A DNA stretch of 64,000 bases from Closterium sp. Naga37s-1 (taxonomy: Eukaryota > Streptophyta > Zygnematophyceae > Desmidiales > Closteriaceae), in assembly GCA_947471745.1 (NCBI GenBank), contig CANJKZ010000972.1, forward strand, positions 34,592-98,591, written 5' to 3'. The notes beneath the pieces are model-generated. The model made no database searches. It saw only the letters and a program-made list of their open reading frames with translations, and was not told where the DNA came from. Numbering within the stretch: the first letter of the stretch is position 1; every line of letters starts with the position of its first letter. Made by a program: the position numbers and the translations under genes. Positions 27,311 through 37,134 of this stretch are shown here, piece by piece.

Positions 27311-29827
27311 CTACTGCTGCACTTCGTCAACTTCGTCACCCACGTCGGCCAAGCGCACCTGGCCGATGGCGACGGAGCACCGGTTGAAGGCCGGATAGTG
27401 CAGCGCCTTCGTCAGGAAGTCGGCCGGCTGCTCGGTGGTCGGGATGTACCTCAGCGAGAACTTCCCGCGCCTCACCATGTGCTGCAGCCAGGCCTGTCGC
27501 CGCTCCATGTGCTTGAGGTTGCCCGTCAACCCCATGCCCTCGGCGACCGTGATGGCCGACTTGTTGTCCACCCGGAGGACGGTCGGCTTCCCAGCATCCA
27601 GCTGCTGGAACTCTGCAAGGAGGAAGCGAAGTCGGCGTCCCTCCTTGCCGGCTTCGGTGGCCGCCACGTACTCCGACTCGGTCGACGACAACGTCGCGCA
27701 CTTGATGCGCTGGCTCGACCAGGAGACCGCGGCCCCTCCGTAGACGAACACGTAGCCGCCCGTGCTCGTCCTGTTATGCTTGTCACCGGCGTCGTCGGCG
27801 TCCACGTAGCCGACCAGCTCCAGCGACTCAGGTCCACCGCCGAACTCCAGGGCGGTGTCATTCGTGTTGGCGAGGTAGGCGAGGCAGCGGTCGACCTCGC
27901 GCCAGTGCTGGTCGGTCCTCACCGTGAGGCTGCTCCCCAGCTTGCTGCAGGCGAAGGCGATGTCCGGCCTCGTCGTCGTCGCCGCGAACTGCAGCGAGCC
28001 GACTTTCTGCCGGTACTCCTCCTCCTGTCGCTCCTGTGCCTCCTCGTCGTCGAAGGTGAGCTCGGCGTAGGCGTCGACCGAGACCGGCGTCTTCGGGGTG
28101 CGCCCGGTCTGCTCCTCGTCGATGAAGCGCCTACGCAGCTTGTCGGCGTAGCCCTGCTGGTGCAGCCACAACTTCCCCGCCGACCTGTCGCGGACGATCC
28201 CCAGCCCGAGGTACTTCTGCACCGGCGAGATCTCACGCAACTCGAAGGCGGACTCCAGCAGCTCCTTCAGCTCCTTCAACATCTCGGTGCTGCTGCTGGC
28301 GGTGAGCAGGTCGTCAACGTAGACCAGCACCCAGCAGACCACGTCGTCCATGCCGACCTTGAAGTACAACGCCTCGTCGACCTGGCTCTTCTTCCACCCG
28401 GCGTCGACCAGCACGTCGTTGAGCGCCAAGTACCACAGCAGCGGCGACTGCTTCAGCCCGTACAGGCTCTTCAGCAGCTTGCAGACCCGGCCGGTTCCGT
28501 CGTTGAAGTAGTCCGGCTGGGACATGTAGAGCACCCGGTCGAGCCTGCTCTGCAAGAAGGCGTTCTTCATGTCGAGCTGCATCAGGTTGAGGTTGAGGAC
28601 GGCGACGATGCTGAGGAAAATCCTCAGCGTGACGTAGCTGCCCACCGGCGCGAACGTCTCGTCGTAGTCGGCACCGTACACCTGCGTGAAGCCCTTCACG
28701 ACCAGCCTCGCCTTCTCGCGCTCGACGGTGTCGTCGACGTGGTACTTCGTCGTCAACACCCACCGGTTCTTCATGATGTTGACTCCCGGCGGGCGTTCGA
28801 CCAGCTCCCAAGTGCCCATGTTGATGAGGCTGCGGATCTCCTCCTCCATGGCGGCCTTCACCGCCGGGCCCTTCCAGCTCGCCAAAGCCTCCTTCACCGT
28901 CATCGTCGAGATGTCCCAACGGTGCTCAGGGTCGGCCAGCATGTCCGGGTCGAGCTCCGGAAACTCCTCATCCTCCTCGGCGTCGTCGTACAGCAGGTCG
29001 TCGTCATCGTCCACGTCGTACACCGTGGTGAAGGCAGCGGGGACGAAGAAGTCCGGCGGCCTCCGAAGTCTATCCGACTTCCGAGGTTCAGGCCGAACCT
29101 CCACCACGTCACTCTTGGTGGACTCCCCGGCGTCCTCACTGCCCTCATCGTCCTGCTGCACCTCGGTCGACTTCCTGGTCGACCTCTCCCCTGTGGTCGG
29201 CGTCCCTGCCGACTGCCTGGTTGCCGACTGCTCCGTGGTCGGCTTCACCGCTGCCTGCTCCCCTGTCGGCTGCTTCTCGGCTGCCTTCTTCGCTGACTTC
29301 ACCCAAGTCGGCTGCTCCTCTTCGACCTGCTCCTCCCCTGTCAACGTCGACTTCACTCCCGCGTCGACTTGCCGCTCGTCACGTCGGCCACCGGCGATGC
29401 CCTTGGCCGGCGCCGAAGGCGACGTCCCACTACTCCCCTCATCGCCGGAGGCTGACACGGAGGTCAGCCCGCGCAGGTCGGCCACGAGGGGAGGGGCAGA
29501 AGAGGGAGGGGAAGGAGGACGGACGTCCTCGTCGCCCTCAGCAGCAAGCCCACCGACCTCGGCGAGCAGAGGCAGCGTCGCCGACGAGGTGTCGGTTGGC
29601 GGGGTGGACGGCGTTCGGCCGGACACCGACGCGTGCTCCAACTTCCACTCGGCCAGCGACATCTCCTCGTAGAAGACCACGTCCGACGTGGTGACCACCC
29701 AGTTGGCGTCGATGTCGAGGAGCTCCCAGCCCTTGCTCTCCGCCGACACGCAAAGGTGAAGGCCCCACCTGGCCTTCGGCTTCAACTTCCCACCACGCTG
29801 CTGCTCGGGGACAAGGAACTGCGCCAT
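27311..29827 (-). CDS. Cop-B pol, copy 2 left unit (838 aa)
   Basis: Same domain order as 6960-9476: post-integrase segment, acidic linker, RT with YVDD, RNase H. It differs from copy 1 by DAEEDEEF for DAEENEEF (base 28972) and a silent change at 27899; both variants are shared with the right unit. Confidence 0.9.
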   Translation of the reverse strand: MAQFLVPEQQRGGKLKPKARWGLHLCVSAESKGWELLDIDANWVVTTSDVVFYEEMSLAEWKLEHASVSGRTPSTPPTDTSSATLPLLAEVGGLAAEGDEDVRPPSPPSSAPPLVADLRGLTSVSASGDEGSSGTSPSAPAKGIAGGRRDERQVDAGVKSTLTGEEQVEEEQPTWVKSAKKAAEKQPTGEQAAVKPTTEQSATRQSAGTPTTGERSTRKSTEVQQDDEGSEDAGESTKSDVVEVRPEPRKSDRLRRPPDFFVPAAFTTVYDVDDDDDLLYDDAEEDEEFPELDPDMLADPEHRWDISTMTVKEALASWKGPAVKAAMEEEIRSLINMGTWELVERPPGVNIMKNRWVLTTKYHVDDTVEREKARLVVKGFTQVYGADYDETFAPVGSYVTLRIFLSIVAVLNLNLMQLDMKNAFLQSRLDRVLYMSQPDYFNDGTGRVCKLLKSLYGLKQSPLLWYLALNDVLVDAGWKKSQVDEALYFKVGMDDVVCWVLVYVDDLLTASSSTEMLKELKELLESAFELREISPVQKYLGLGIVRDRSAGKLWLHQQGYADKLRRRFIDEEQTGRTPKTPVSVDAYAELTFDDEEAQERQEEEYRQKVGSLQFAATTTRPDIAFACSKLGSSLTVRTDQHWREVDRCLAYLANTNDTALEFGGGPESLELVGYVDADDAGDKHNRTSTGGYVFVYGGAAVSWSSQRIKCATLSSTESEYVAATEAGKEGRRLRFLLAEFQQLDAGKPTVLRVDNKSAITVAEGMGLTGNLKHMERRQAWLQHMVRRGKFSLRYIPTTEQPADFLTKALHYPAFNRCSVAIGQVRLADVGDEVDEVQQ

Positions 29828-31451
29828 GCAGGTCGACGAAGACTTCCTTCGTCCCCATCAGGTGGTGGGAGCAGCCGCTGTCGAGCAGGACCACCGCCGG
29901 GTTCGCCTGCACAGCTGCCGCCACCGCCTGGAAGTCCTCTCCAGCCTCCGGTGCAAGCGAGACGGTCGACTCCACGACGCCGACCAACGAGCACGACGCC
30001 ATCTTGTCGTCCCGCGCCTTGCCGTCAGTAGAGGAGTCGGCGTCCTTCGCCGGGGTCGACTTGGTCGACTGCATCTCCTTGCGCGGCTTGTTCCCTCCTC
30101 GACGAGGACGACGACTTCCAGATCTCCCGCGGCCTCCCTTGGCGTCGTCGTCGTCGGAGTCACTGCGGTCGGGGCACTCGAAGGAGAGGTGGTCGGGGTC
30201 GCCGCACAGCCAGCACTCCCGACGTCCACTTCCTCCTTCTCGACCACTGTCCTTGGTCGACCTCTTCTTGTCGACTTCCTTGGTCGACTTCCAGCCACTG
30301 CTACCTCCGCCGCCAGACTGTCCGCGCTGCCCTGGTCGACCTCCTTGCTTCGCCGGGACGACGAAGTTGGCCTGCGCCAAGAGCTCCTGTGACCGCTCTG
30401 CCTCCCGCATCGCCTCGTCCTGCAGGATGTACGAGGTCAAGTTGTCCTCGTTGAGCGTCGTCCTCGTGCCCGGCGCCATTGACAGCCGCTTCAGGAGGTT
30501 GTAGTTGCTCGAAAGTCCCTGCATGACGTGGGTGACGTACGACGCCGTCGAGTACTGCGCGCCGGCCATCCTGATGGTGGCGAGAATTCGCCTGGCCCGT
30601 TTGCAGTAGTCGGTCGCCGTCTCCTTGTCGCCCATACGCAGGTGTGTCAGCTGGCCCTCCAGCTGGGCGATGAACAGGTTGTCGATGACTTGGTAGGTCG
30701 ACTCAATGAAGTGCCACGCCTGGTGGCCGGCGTCGAGGTACTCCCGACACCACTTCAGGGCGATCTGCACGCCCGGCGAGCAGCACCGCGAGATGACCAT
30801 GAAGGTCAACAACTGCACGGCGCGGAACTCTGCACGTAAGTCGGGGTCGTCCGGCGTCACCACGGCTCCTCGGGCAAATTTGATCAGCCCGGCCATCTCC
30901 AGCTGGGGCTCGATGGCTTCCTTCCAGGTGAGGATGTCTTGTCGACCAACAAGCGGCGGGGTGACCAAGATCCTGTCCGGCGCAAACTTGAAGTAGCCGT
31001 AGCTCGGTGCAATCCCGCCCGCTGTCACCTGGGTCGCCGACATCGGCGACAAACCGCTTCGTCGTCCTCCGACGTCGCCCTGCGAGGAGCCTGCAGCCGC
31101 CGACGACTGCACCCCTCGCGCCTGAATGCCGCCGACTTCATCGGCGTGAATCACACCTCTCTGCCTCGACGTGCCTCCCGCAATGCTGCCGACTTGACCA
31201 CCACCGGCGTTGACGCCAACGTCGACGCCGCCTTCGTTGTTCACCAGACGAGGAGAGGCAGGTCGAGAAGGGTGCTCCGTCGTCCACATGGTACGGAGTC
31301 CAGCCTCGACGACCGCCCAGGGCAAGTCGCCATACTCGTTGGCCTCGTGCTTTCTCCTCGCATTCTCCAGCCGTGCCTCCAGGGTGTCCACCACCCCTGC
31401 GTCACCTACGGCTCCTACCATAGTGACTACCGCACAGCTGCCGGCCTGCAA
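29538..31451 (-). CDS. Cop-B gag with protease motif, copy 2 left unit
   Basis: As 9187-11100. It has Val in SYVTHVMQGL where copy 1 has Ile, a variant also shared with the right unit. The CCHC knuckle and LLDSGCSHH are intact and the same integrase deletion is present. Confidence 0.88.
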   Translation of the reverse strand: MQAGSCAVVTMVGAVGDAGVVDTLEARLENARRKHEANEYGDLPWAVVEAGLRTMWTTEHPSRPASPRLVNNEGGVDVGVNAGGGQVGSIAGGTSRQRGVIHADEVGGIQARGVQSSAAAGSSQGDVGGRRSGLSPMSATQVTAGGIAPSYGYFKFAPDRILVTPPLVGRQDILTWKEAIEPQLEMAGLIKFARGAVVTPDDPDLRAEFRAVQLLTFMVISRCCSPGVQIALKWCREYLDAGHQAWHFIESTYQVIDNLFIAQLEGQLTHLRMGDKETATDYCKRARRILATIRMAGAQYSTASYVTHVMQGLSSNYNLLKRLSMAPGTRTTLNEDNLTSYILQDEAMREAERSQELLAQANFVVPAKQGGRPGQRGQSGGGGSSGWKSTKEVDKKRSTKDSGREGGSGRRECWLCGDPDHLSFECPDRSDSDDDDAKGGRGRSGSRRPRRGGNKPRKEMQSTKSTPAKDADSSTDGKARDDKMASCSLVGVVESTVSLAPEAGEDFQAVAAAVQANPAVVLLDSGCSHHLMGTKEVFVDLHGAVPCPRAAAWWEVEAEGQVGPSPLRVGGEQGLGAPRHRRQLGGHHVGRGLLRGDVAGRVEVGARVGVRPNAVHPANRHLVGDAASARRGRWACC

Positions 31452-31527
31452 CTACGAATTAGGTAAGTGGTGTCTACGTCGACTTGACTGAAAGTTAAGT
31501 TGTGTGCCGTCCACGCTCACCGCACCA

Positions 31528-32789
31528 TGCGGAGATAACTACTACAACGGGAGCTAGACTACGGGCTAGGCACGGGTGCTCGTGTGATCTCTGCGTTCGT
31601 TGGTCCTTAGTCGTTTTCCTAGTGCACACACTGCTTGCTAGTTCACGGGGCAAGTTGGCAAGAGTTTCACTAGAGAAAGTTGACAACAATGGTACACAGA
31701 AGTTGGCATGGCAAGACTACATCAGAGCTAGCATTCAGGTCGGTCGACTGCCAGCACAGCATGGTCGACCGCGTTCCAGCACGACTTGGTCGACCGCGCT
31801 CCAGCAGTGCAAAGTTGACAAAGTGCAACCGCTGCAGGTCGACGGCGTGCCAGCGTTGCTCCCGCAGTACAACATCGCACCAGCATCGTAGGTGCTCGCA
31901 GATGATTGGCGTGCTGAGCCTTGTCACCTGCACAGCGCACACACCAAGTCAACCTGGCGCTGACGACTGCATCTGATCAGCCACGTCGACCTCGGGATAC
32001 CACCACCGAGGTCGGACTCGCCAACTTCGCCTGGGCGACCGTCGCACTCCTCCGCAGAACCTCGTCACCCAGGTAACCTGGTCGACCGGGAAACCACGTC
32101 GACCAGCTGCTTCTGTATGTGCCCGTCGACCTCCCAAGTCGACGACCACCCCAAGTCGACCTCACCAGGTCGACCACATCCCAAGTCGACCTCACTAGGT
32201 CGACCACATCCCTGGTCGACCAGCTCCAGGTCGACGTCACTCCTGGTCGACCAGCTCTACGTCGACCAGCACTCCTGGTCGACTAGCTCCATGTCGACCA
32301 GCGCAGTTGTCAGCCGACCACCCAAGTCGGCTACCCGAAGTTGGCGTCACCAAGTTGACGCCCTGCTACTCGACGCCCAGCTGCTCGGCGTCCTGAGTTG
32401 AGGTCGACGTCGGCCCCTCCTCCGTCGACCACCAGGTCAGGTCGACCATCAGGTCGACATCGCACCTGGTCGACCAACCACCAAGTCGACCAGTAGACCT
32501 GGTCGACCAACCACCAGGTCGACCAGTAGTCCTGTCAGCCGACCACCCAAGTCGGCTGCCCCAAGTTGACGTCACCAAGTTGACGTCCTCCGCAGGTCGA
32601 CTTCCCAGGTCGACCTCCCTGAAGTCGGCGCCACCCTGAAGTCGGCGCCCGTGCAGTGGCCCCCATGCAGGTCGACCTCCTCGTCAACCAGCTCGGCCAC
32701 TGCTGTAGGTCGGGTGTTCCCCTCACACCCGACCACGAAGTCGGCTCCGCCCAAGCGAGGACGGGGCGAACACACAACTCCCGTTGACA
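31528..32789 (-). repeat. Cop-B shared middle LTR (mosaic)
   Basis: This LTR serves both units. From 31528 to about 32600 it carries the left-LTR variants (AGCGCAG, CCCCTCC, GACCATCAGG). At 32712 it has the GGTCGGGTGTTCC variant of the right LTR, then returns to the left-type GGGGCGAACACAC. It also has one private change, CCCCCATGCAGG, near 32662. Confidence 0.9.
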
Positions 32790-32917
32790 CTCCCCTGCCG
32801 CGTTCACGCTTGGGCCCCCAGCCCACACGGCAGTACTCCTCGGAGAATAGCTTGTCGACGTGCACCCAACACACAGCACGTCGTCCACCGCACCAGCCAT
32901 GCAAGAGGGCATAGCAC

Positions 32918-35434
32918 CTACTGCTGCACTTCGTCAACTTCGTCACCCACGTCGGCCAAGCGCACCTGGCCGATGGCGACGGAGCACCGGTTGAAGGCCG
33001 GATAGTGCAGCGCCTTCGTCAGGAAGTCGGCCGGCTGCTCGGTGGTCGGGATGTACCTCAGCGAGAACTTCCCGCGCCTCACCATGTGCTGCAGCCAGGC
33101 CTGTCGCCGCTCCATGTGCTTGAGGTTGCCCGTCAACCCCATGCCCTCGGCGACCGTGATGGCCGACTTGTTGTCCACCCGGAGGACGGTCGGCTTCCCA
33201 GCATCCAGCTGCTGGAACTCTGCAAGGAGGAAGCGAAGTCGGCGTCCCTCCTTGCCGGCTTCGGTGGCCGCCACGTACTCCGACTCGGTCGACGACAACG
33301 TCGCGCACTTGATGCGCTGGCTCGACCAGGAGACCGCGGCCCCTCCGTAGACGAACACGTAGCCGCCCGTGCTCGTCCTGTTATGCTTGTCACCGGCGTC
33401 GTCGGCGTCCACGTAGCCGACCAGCTCCAGCGACTCAGGTCCACCGCCGAACTCCAGGGCGGTGTCATTCGTGTTGGCGAGGTAGGCGAGGCAGCGGTCG
33501 ACCTCGCGCCAGTGCTGGTCGGTCCTCACCGTGAGGCTGCTCCCCAGCTTGCTGCAGGCGAAGGCGATGTCCGGCCTCGTCGTCGTCGCCGCGAACTGCA
33601 GCGAGCCGACTTTCTGCCGGTACTCCTCCTCCTGTCGCTCCTGTGCCTCCTCGTCGTCGAAGGTGAGCTCGGCGTAGGCGTCGACCGAGACCGGCGTCTT
33701 CGGGGTGCGCCCGGTCTGCTCCTCGTCGATGAAGCGCCTACGCAGCTTGTCGGCGTAGCCCTGCTGGTGCAGCCACAACTTCCCCGCCGACCTGTCGCGG
33801 ACGATCCCCAGCCCGAGGTACTTCTGCACCGGCGAGATCTCACGCAACTCGAAGGCGGACTCCAGCAGCTCCTTCAGCTCCTTCAACATCTCGGTGCTGC
33901 TGCTGGCGGTGAGCAGGTCGTCAACGTAGACCAGCACCCAGCAGACCACGTCGTCCATGCCGACCTTGAAGTACAACGCCTCGTCGACCTGGCTCTTCTT
34001 CCACCCGGCGTCGACCAGCACGTCGTTGAGCGCCAAGTACCACAGCAGCGGCGACTGCTTCAGCCCGTACAGGCTCTTCAGCAGCTTGCAGACCCGGCCG
34101 GTTCCGTCGTTGAAGTAGTCCGGCTGGGACATGTAGAGCACCCGGTCGAGCCTGCTCTGCAAGAAGGCGTTCTTCATGTCGAGCTGCATCAGGTTGAGGT
34201 TGAGGACGGCGACGATGCTGAGGAAAATCCTCAGCGTGACGTAGCTGCCCACCGGCGCGAACGTCTCGTCGTAGTCGGCACCGTACACCTGCGTGAAGCC
34301 CTTCACGACCAGCCTCGCCTTCTCGCGCTCGACGGTGTCGTCGACGTGGTACTTCGTCGTCAACACCCACCGGTTCTTCATGATGTTGACTCCCGGCGGG
34401 CGTTCGACCAGCTCCCAAGTGCCCATGTTGATGAGGCTGCGGATCTCCTCCTCCATGGCGGCCTTCACCGCCGGGCCCTTCCAGCTCGCCAAAGCCTCCT
34501 TCACCGTCATCGTCGAGATGTCCCAACGGTGCTCAGGGTCGGCCAGCATGTCCGGGTCGAGCTCCGGAAACTCCTCATCCTCCTCGGCGTCGTCGTACAG
34601 CAGGTCGTCGTCATCGTCCACGTCGTACACCGTGGTGAAGGCAGCGGGGACGAAGAAGTCCGGCGGCCTCCGAAGTCTATCCGACTTCCGAGGTTCAGGC
34701 CGAACCTCCACCACGTCACTCTTGGTGGACTCCCCGGCGTCCTCACTGCCCTCATCGTCCTGCTGCACCTCGGTCGACTTCCTGGTCGACCTCTCCCCTG
34801 TGGTCGGCGTCCCTGCCGACTGCCTGGTTGCCGACTGCTCCGTGGTCGGCTTCACCGCTGCCTGCTCCCCTGTCGGCTGCTTCTCGGCTGCCTTCTTCGC
34901 TGACTTCACCCAAGTCGGCTGCTCCTCTTCGACCTGCTCCTCCCCTGTCAACGTCGACTTCACTCCCGCGTCGACTTGCCGCTCGTCACGTCGGCCACCG
35001 GCGATGCCCTTGGCCGGCGCCGAAGGCGACGTCCCACTACTCCCCTCATCGCCGGAGGCTGACACGGAGGTCAGCCCGCGCAGGTCGGCCACGAGGGGAG
35101 GGGCAGAAGAGGGAGGGGAAGGAGGACGGACGTCCTCGTCGCCCTCAGCAGCAAGCCCACCGACCTCGGCGAGCAGAGGCAGCGTCGCCGACGAGGTGTC
35201 GGTTGGCGGGGTGGACGGCGTTCGGCCGGACACCGACGCGTGCTCCAACTTCCACTCGGCCAGCGACATCTCCTCGTAGAAGACCACGTCCGACGTGGTG
35301 ACCACCCAGTTGGCGTCGATGTCGAGGAGCTCCCAGCCCTTGCTCTCCGCCGACACGCAAAGGTGAAGGCCCCACCTGGCCTTCGGCTTCAACTTCCCAC
35401 CACGCTGCTGCTCGGGGACAAGGAACTGCGCCAT
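32918..35434 (-). CDS. Cop-B pol, copy 2 right unit (838 aa)
   Basis: Predicted protein identical to that of the left unit (27311-29827), including the Asp in DAEEDEEF. The frame is fully open. Confidence 0.9.
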   Translation of the reverse strand: MAQFLVPEQQRGGKLKPKARWGLHLCVSAESKGWELLDIDANWVVTTSDVVFYEEMSLAEWKLEHASVSGRTPSTPPTDTSSATLPLLAEVGGLAAEGDEDVRPPSPPSSAPPLVADLRGLTSVSASGDEGSSGTSPSAPAKGIAGGRRDERQVDAGVKSTLTGEEQVEEEQPTWVKSAKKAAEKQPTGEQAAVKPTTEQSATRQSAGTPTTGERSTRKSTEVQQDDEGSEDAGESTKSDVVEVRPEPRKSDRLRRPPDFFVPAAFTTVYDVDDDDDLLYDDAEEDEEFPELDPDMLADPEHRWDISTMTVKEALASWKGPAVKAAMEEEIRSLINMGTWELVERPPGVNIMKNRWVLTTKYHVDDTVEREKARLVVKGFTQVYGADYDETFAPVGSYVTLRIFLSIVAVLNLNLMQLDMKNAFLQSRLDRVLYMSQPDYFNDGTGRVCKLLKSLYGLKQSPLLWYLALNDVLVDAGWKKSQVDEALYFKVGMDDVVCWVLVYVDDLLTASSSTEMLKELKELLESAFELREISPVQKYLGLGIVRDRSAGKLWLHQQGYADKLRRRFIDEEQTGRTPKTPVSVDAYAELTFDDEEAQERQEEEYRQKVGSLQFAATTTRPDIAFACSKLGSSLTVRTDQHWREVDRCLAYLANTNDTALEFGGGPESLELVGYVDADDAGDKHNRTSTGGYVFVYGGAAVSWSSQRIKCATLSSTESEYVAATEAGKEGRRLRFLLAEFQQLDAGKPTVLRVDNKSAITVAEGMGLTGNLKHMERRQAWLQHMVRRGKFSLRYIPTTEQPADFLTKALHYPAFNRCSVAIGQVRLADVGDEVDEVQQ

Positions 35435-37058
35435 GCAGGTCGACGAAGACTTCCTTCGTCCCCATCAGGTGGTGGGAGCAGCCGCTGTCGAGCAGGACCA
35501 CCGCCGGGTTCGCCTGCACAGCTGCCGCCACCGCCTGGAAGTCCTCTCCAGCCTCCGGTGCAAGCGAGACGGTCGACTCCACGACGCCGACCAACGAGCA
35601 CGACGCCATCTTGTCGTCCCGCGCCTTGCCGTCAGTAGAGGAGTCGGCGTCCTTCGCCGGGGTCGACTTGGTCGACTGCATCTCCTTGCGCGGCTTGTTC
35701 CCTCCTCGACGAGGACGACGACTTCCAGATCTCCCGCGGCCTCCCTTGGCGTCGTCGTCGTCGGAGTCACTGCGGTCGGGGCACTCGAAGGAGAGGTGGT
35801 CGGGGTCGCCGCACAGCCAGCACTCCCGACGTCCACTTCCTCCTTCTCGACCACTGTCCTTGGTCGACCTCTTCTTGTCGACTTCCTTGGTTGACTTCCA
35901 GCCACTGCTACCTCCGCCGCCAGACTGTCCGCGCTGCCCTGGTCGACCTCCTTGCTTCGCCGGGACGACGAAGTTGGCCTGCGCCAAGAGCTCCTGTGAC
36001 CGCTCTGCCTCCCGCATCGCCTCGTCCTGCAGGATGTACGAGGTCAAGTTGTCCTCGTTGAGCGTCGTCCTCGTGCCCGGCGCCATTGACAGCCGCTTCA
36101 GGAGGTTGTAGTTGCTCGAAAGTCCCTGCATGACGTGGGTGACGTACGACGCCGTCGAGTACTGCGCGCCGGCCATCCTGATGGTGGCGAGAATTCGCCT
36201 GGCCCGTTTGCAGTAGTCGGTCGCCGTCTCCTTGTCGCCCATACGCAGGTGTGTCAGCTGGCCCTCCAGCTGGGCGATGAACAGGTTGTCGATGACTTGG
36301 TAGGTCGACTCAATGAAGTGCCACGCCTGGTGGCCGGCGTCGAGGTACTCCCGACACCACTTCAGGGCGATCTGCACGCCCGGCGAGCAGCACCGCGAGA
36401 TGACCATGAAGGTCAACAACTGCACGGCGCGGAACTCTGCACGTAAGTCGGGGTCGTCCGGCGTCACCACGGCTCCTCGGGCAAATTTGATCAGCCCGGC
36501 CATCTCCAGCTGGGGCTCGATGGCTTCCTTCCAGGTGAGGATGTCTTGTCGACCAACAAGCGGCGGGGTGACCAAGATCCTGTCCGGCGCAAACTTGAAG
36601 TAGCCGTAGCTCGGTGCAATCCCGCCCGCTGTCACCTGGGTCGCCGACATCGGCGACAAACCGCTTCGTCGTCCTCCGACGTCGCCCTGCGAGGAGCCTG
36701 CAGCCGCCGACGACTGCACCCCTCGCGCCTGAATGCCGCCGACTTCATCGGCGTGAATCACACCTCTCTGCCTCGACGTGCCTCCCGCAATGCTGCCGAC
36801 TTGACCACCACCGGCGTTGACGCCAACGTCGACGCCGCCTTCGTTGTTCACCAGACGAGGAGAGGCAGGTCGAGAAGGGTGCTCCGTCGTCCACATGGTA
36901 CGGAGTCCAGCCTCGACGACCGCCCAGGGCAAGTCGCCATACTCGTTGGCCTCGTGCTTTCTCCTCGCATTCTCCAGCCGTGCCTCCAGGGTGTCCACCA
37001 CCCCTGCGTCACCTACGGCTCCTACCATAGTGACTACCGCACAGCTGCCGGCCTGCAA
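35145..37058 (-). CDS. Cop-B gag with protease motif, copy 2 right unit
   Basis: Predicted protein identical to 29538-31451. A private silent base change lies at 35891 (GGTTGAC for GGTCGAC). Confidence 0.88.
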   Translation of the reverse strand: MQAGSCAVVTMVGAVGDAGVVDTLEARLENARRKHEANEYGDLPWAVVEAGLRTMWTTEHPSRPASPRLVNNEGGVDVGVNAGGGQVGSIAGGTSRQRGVIHADEVGGIQARGVQSSAAAGSSQGDVGGRRSGLSPMSATQVTAGGIAPSYGYFKFAPDRILVTPPLVGRQDILTWKEAIEPQLEMAGLIKFARGAVVTPDDPDLRAEFRAVQLLTFMVISRCCSPGVQIALKWCREYLDAGHQAWHFIESTYQVIDNLFIAQLEGQLTHLRMGDKETATDYCKRARRILATIRMAGAQYSTASYVTHVMQGLSSNYNLLKRLSMAPGTRTTLNEDNLTSYILQDEAMREAERSQELLAQANFVVPAKQGGRPGQRGQSGGGGSSGWKSTKEVDKKRSTKDSGREGGSGRRECWLCGDPDHLSFECPDRSDSDDDDAKGGRGRSGSRRPRRGGNKPRKEMQSTKSTPAKDADSSTDGKARDDKMASCSLVGVVESTVSLAPEAGEDFQAVAAAVQANPAVVLLDSGCSHHLMGTKEVFVDLHGAVPCPRAAAWWEVEAEGQVGPSPLRVGGEQGLGAPRHRRQLGGHHVGRGLLRGDVAGRVEVGARVGVRPNAVHPANRHLVGDAASARRGRWACC

Positions 37059-37134
37059 CTACGAATTAGGTAAGTGGTGTCTACGTCGACTTGACTGAAA
37101 GTTAAGTTGTGTGCCGTCCACGCTCACCGCACCA

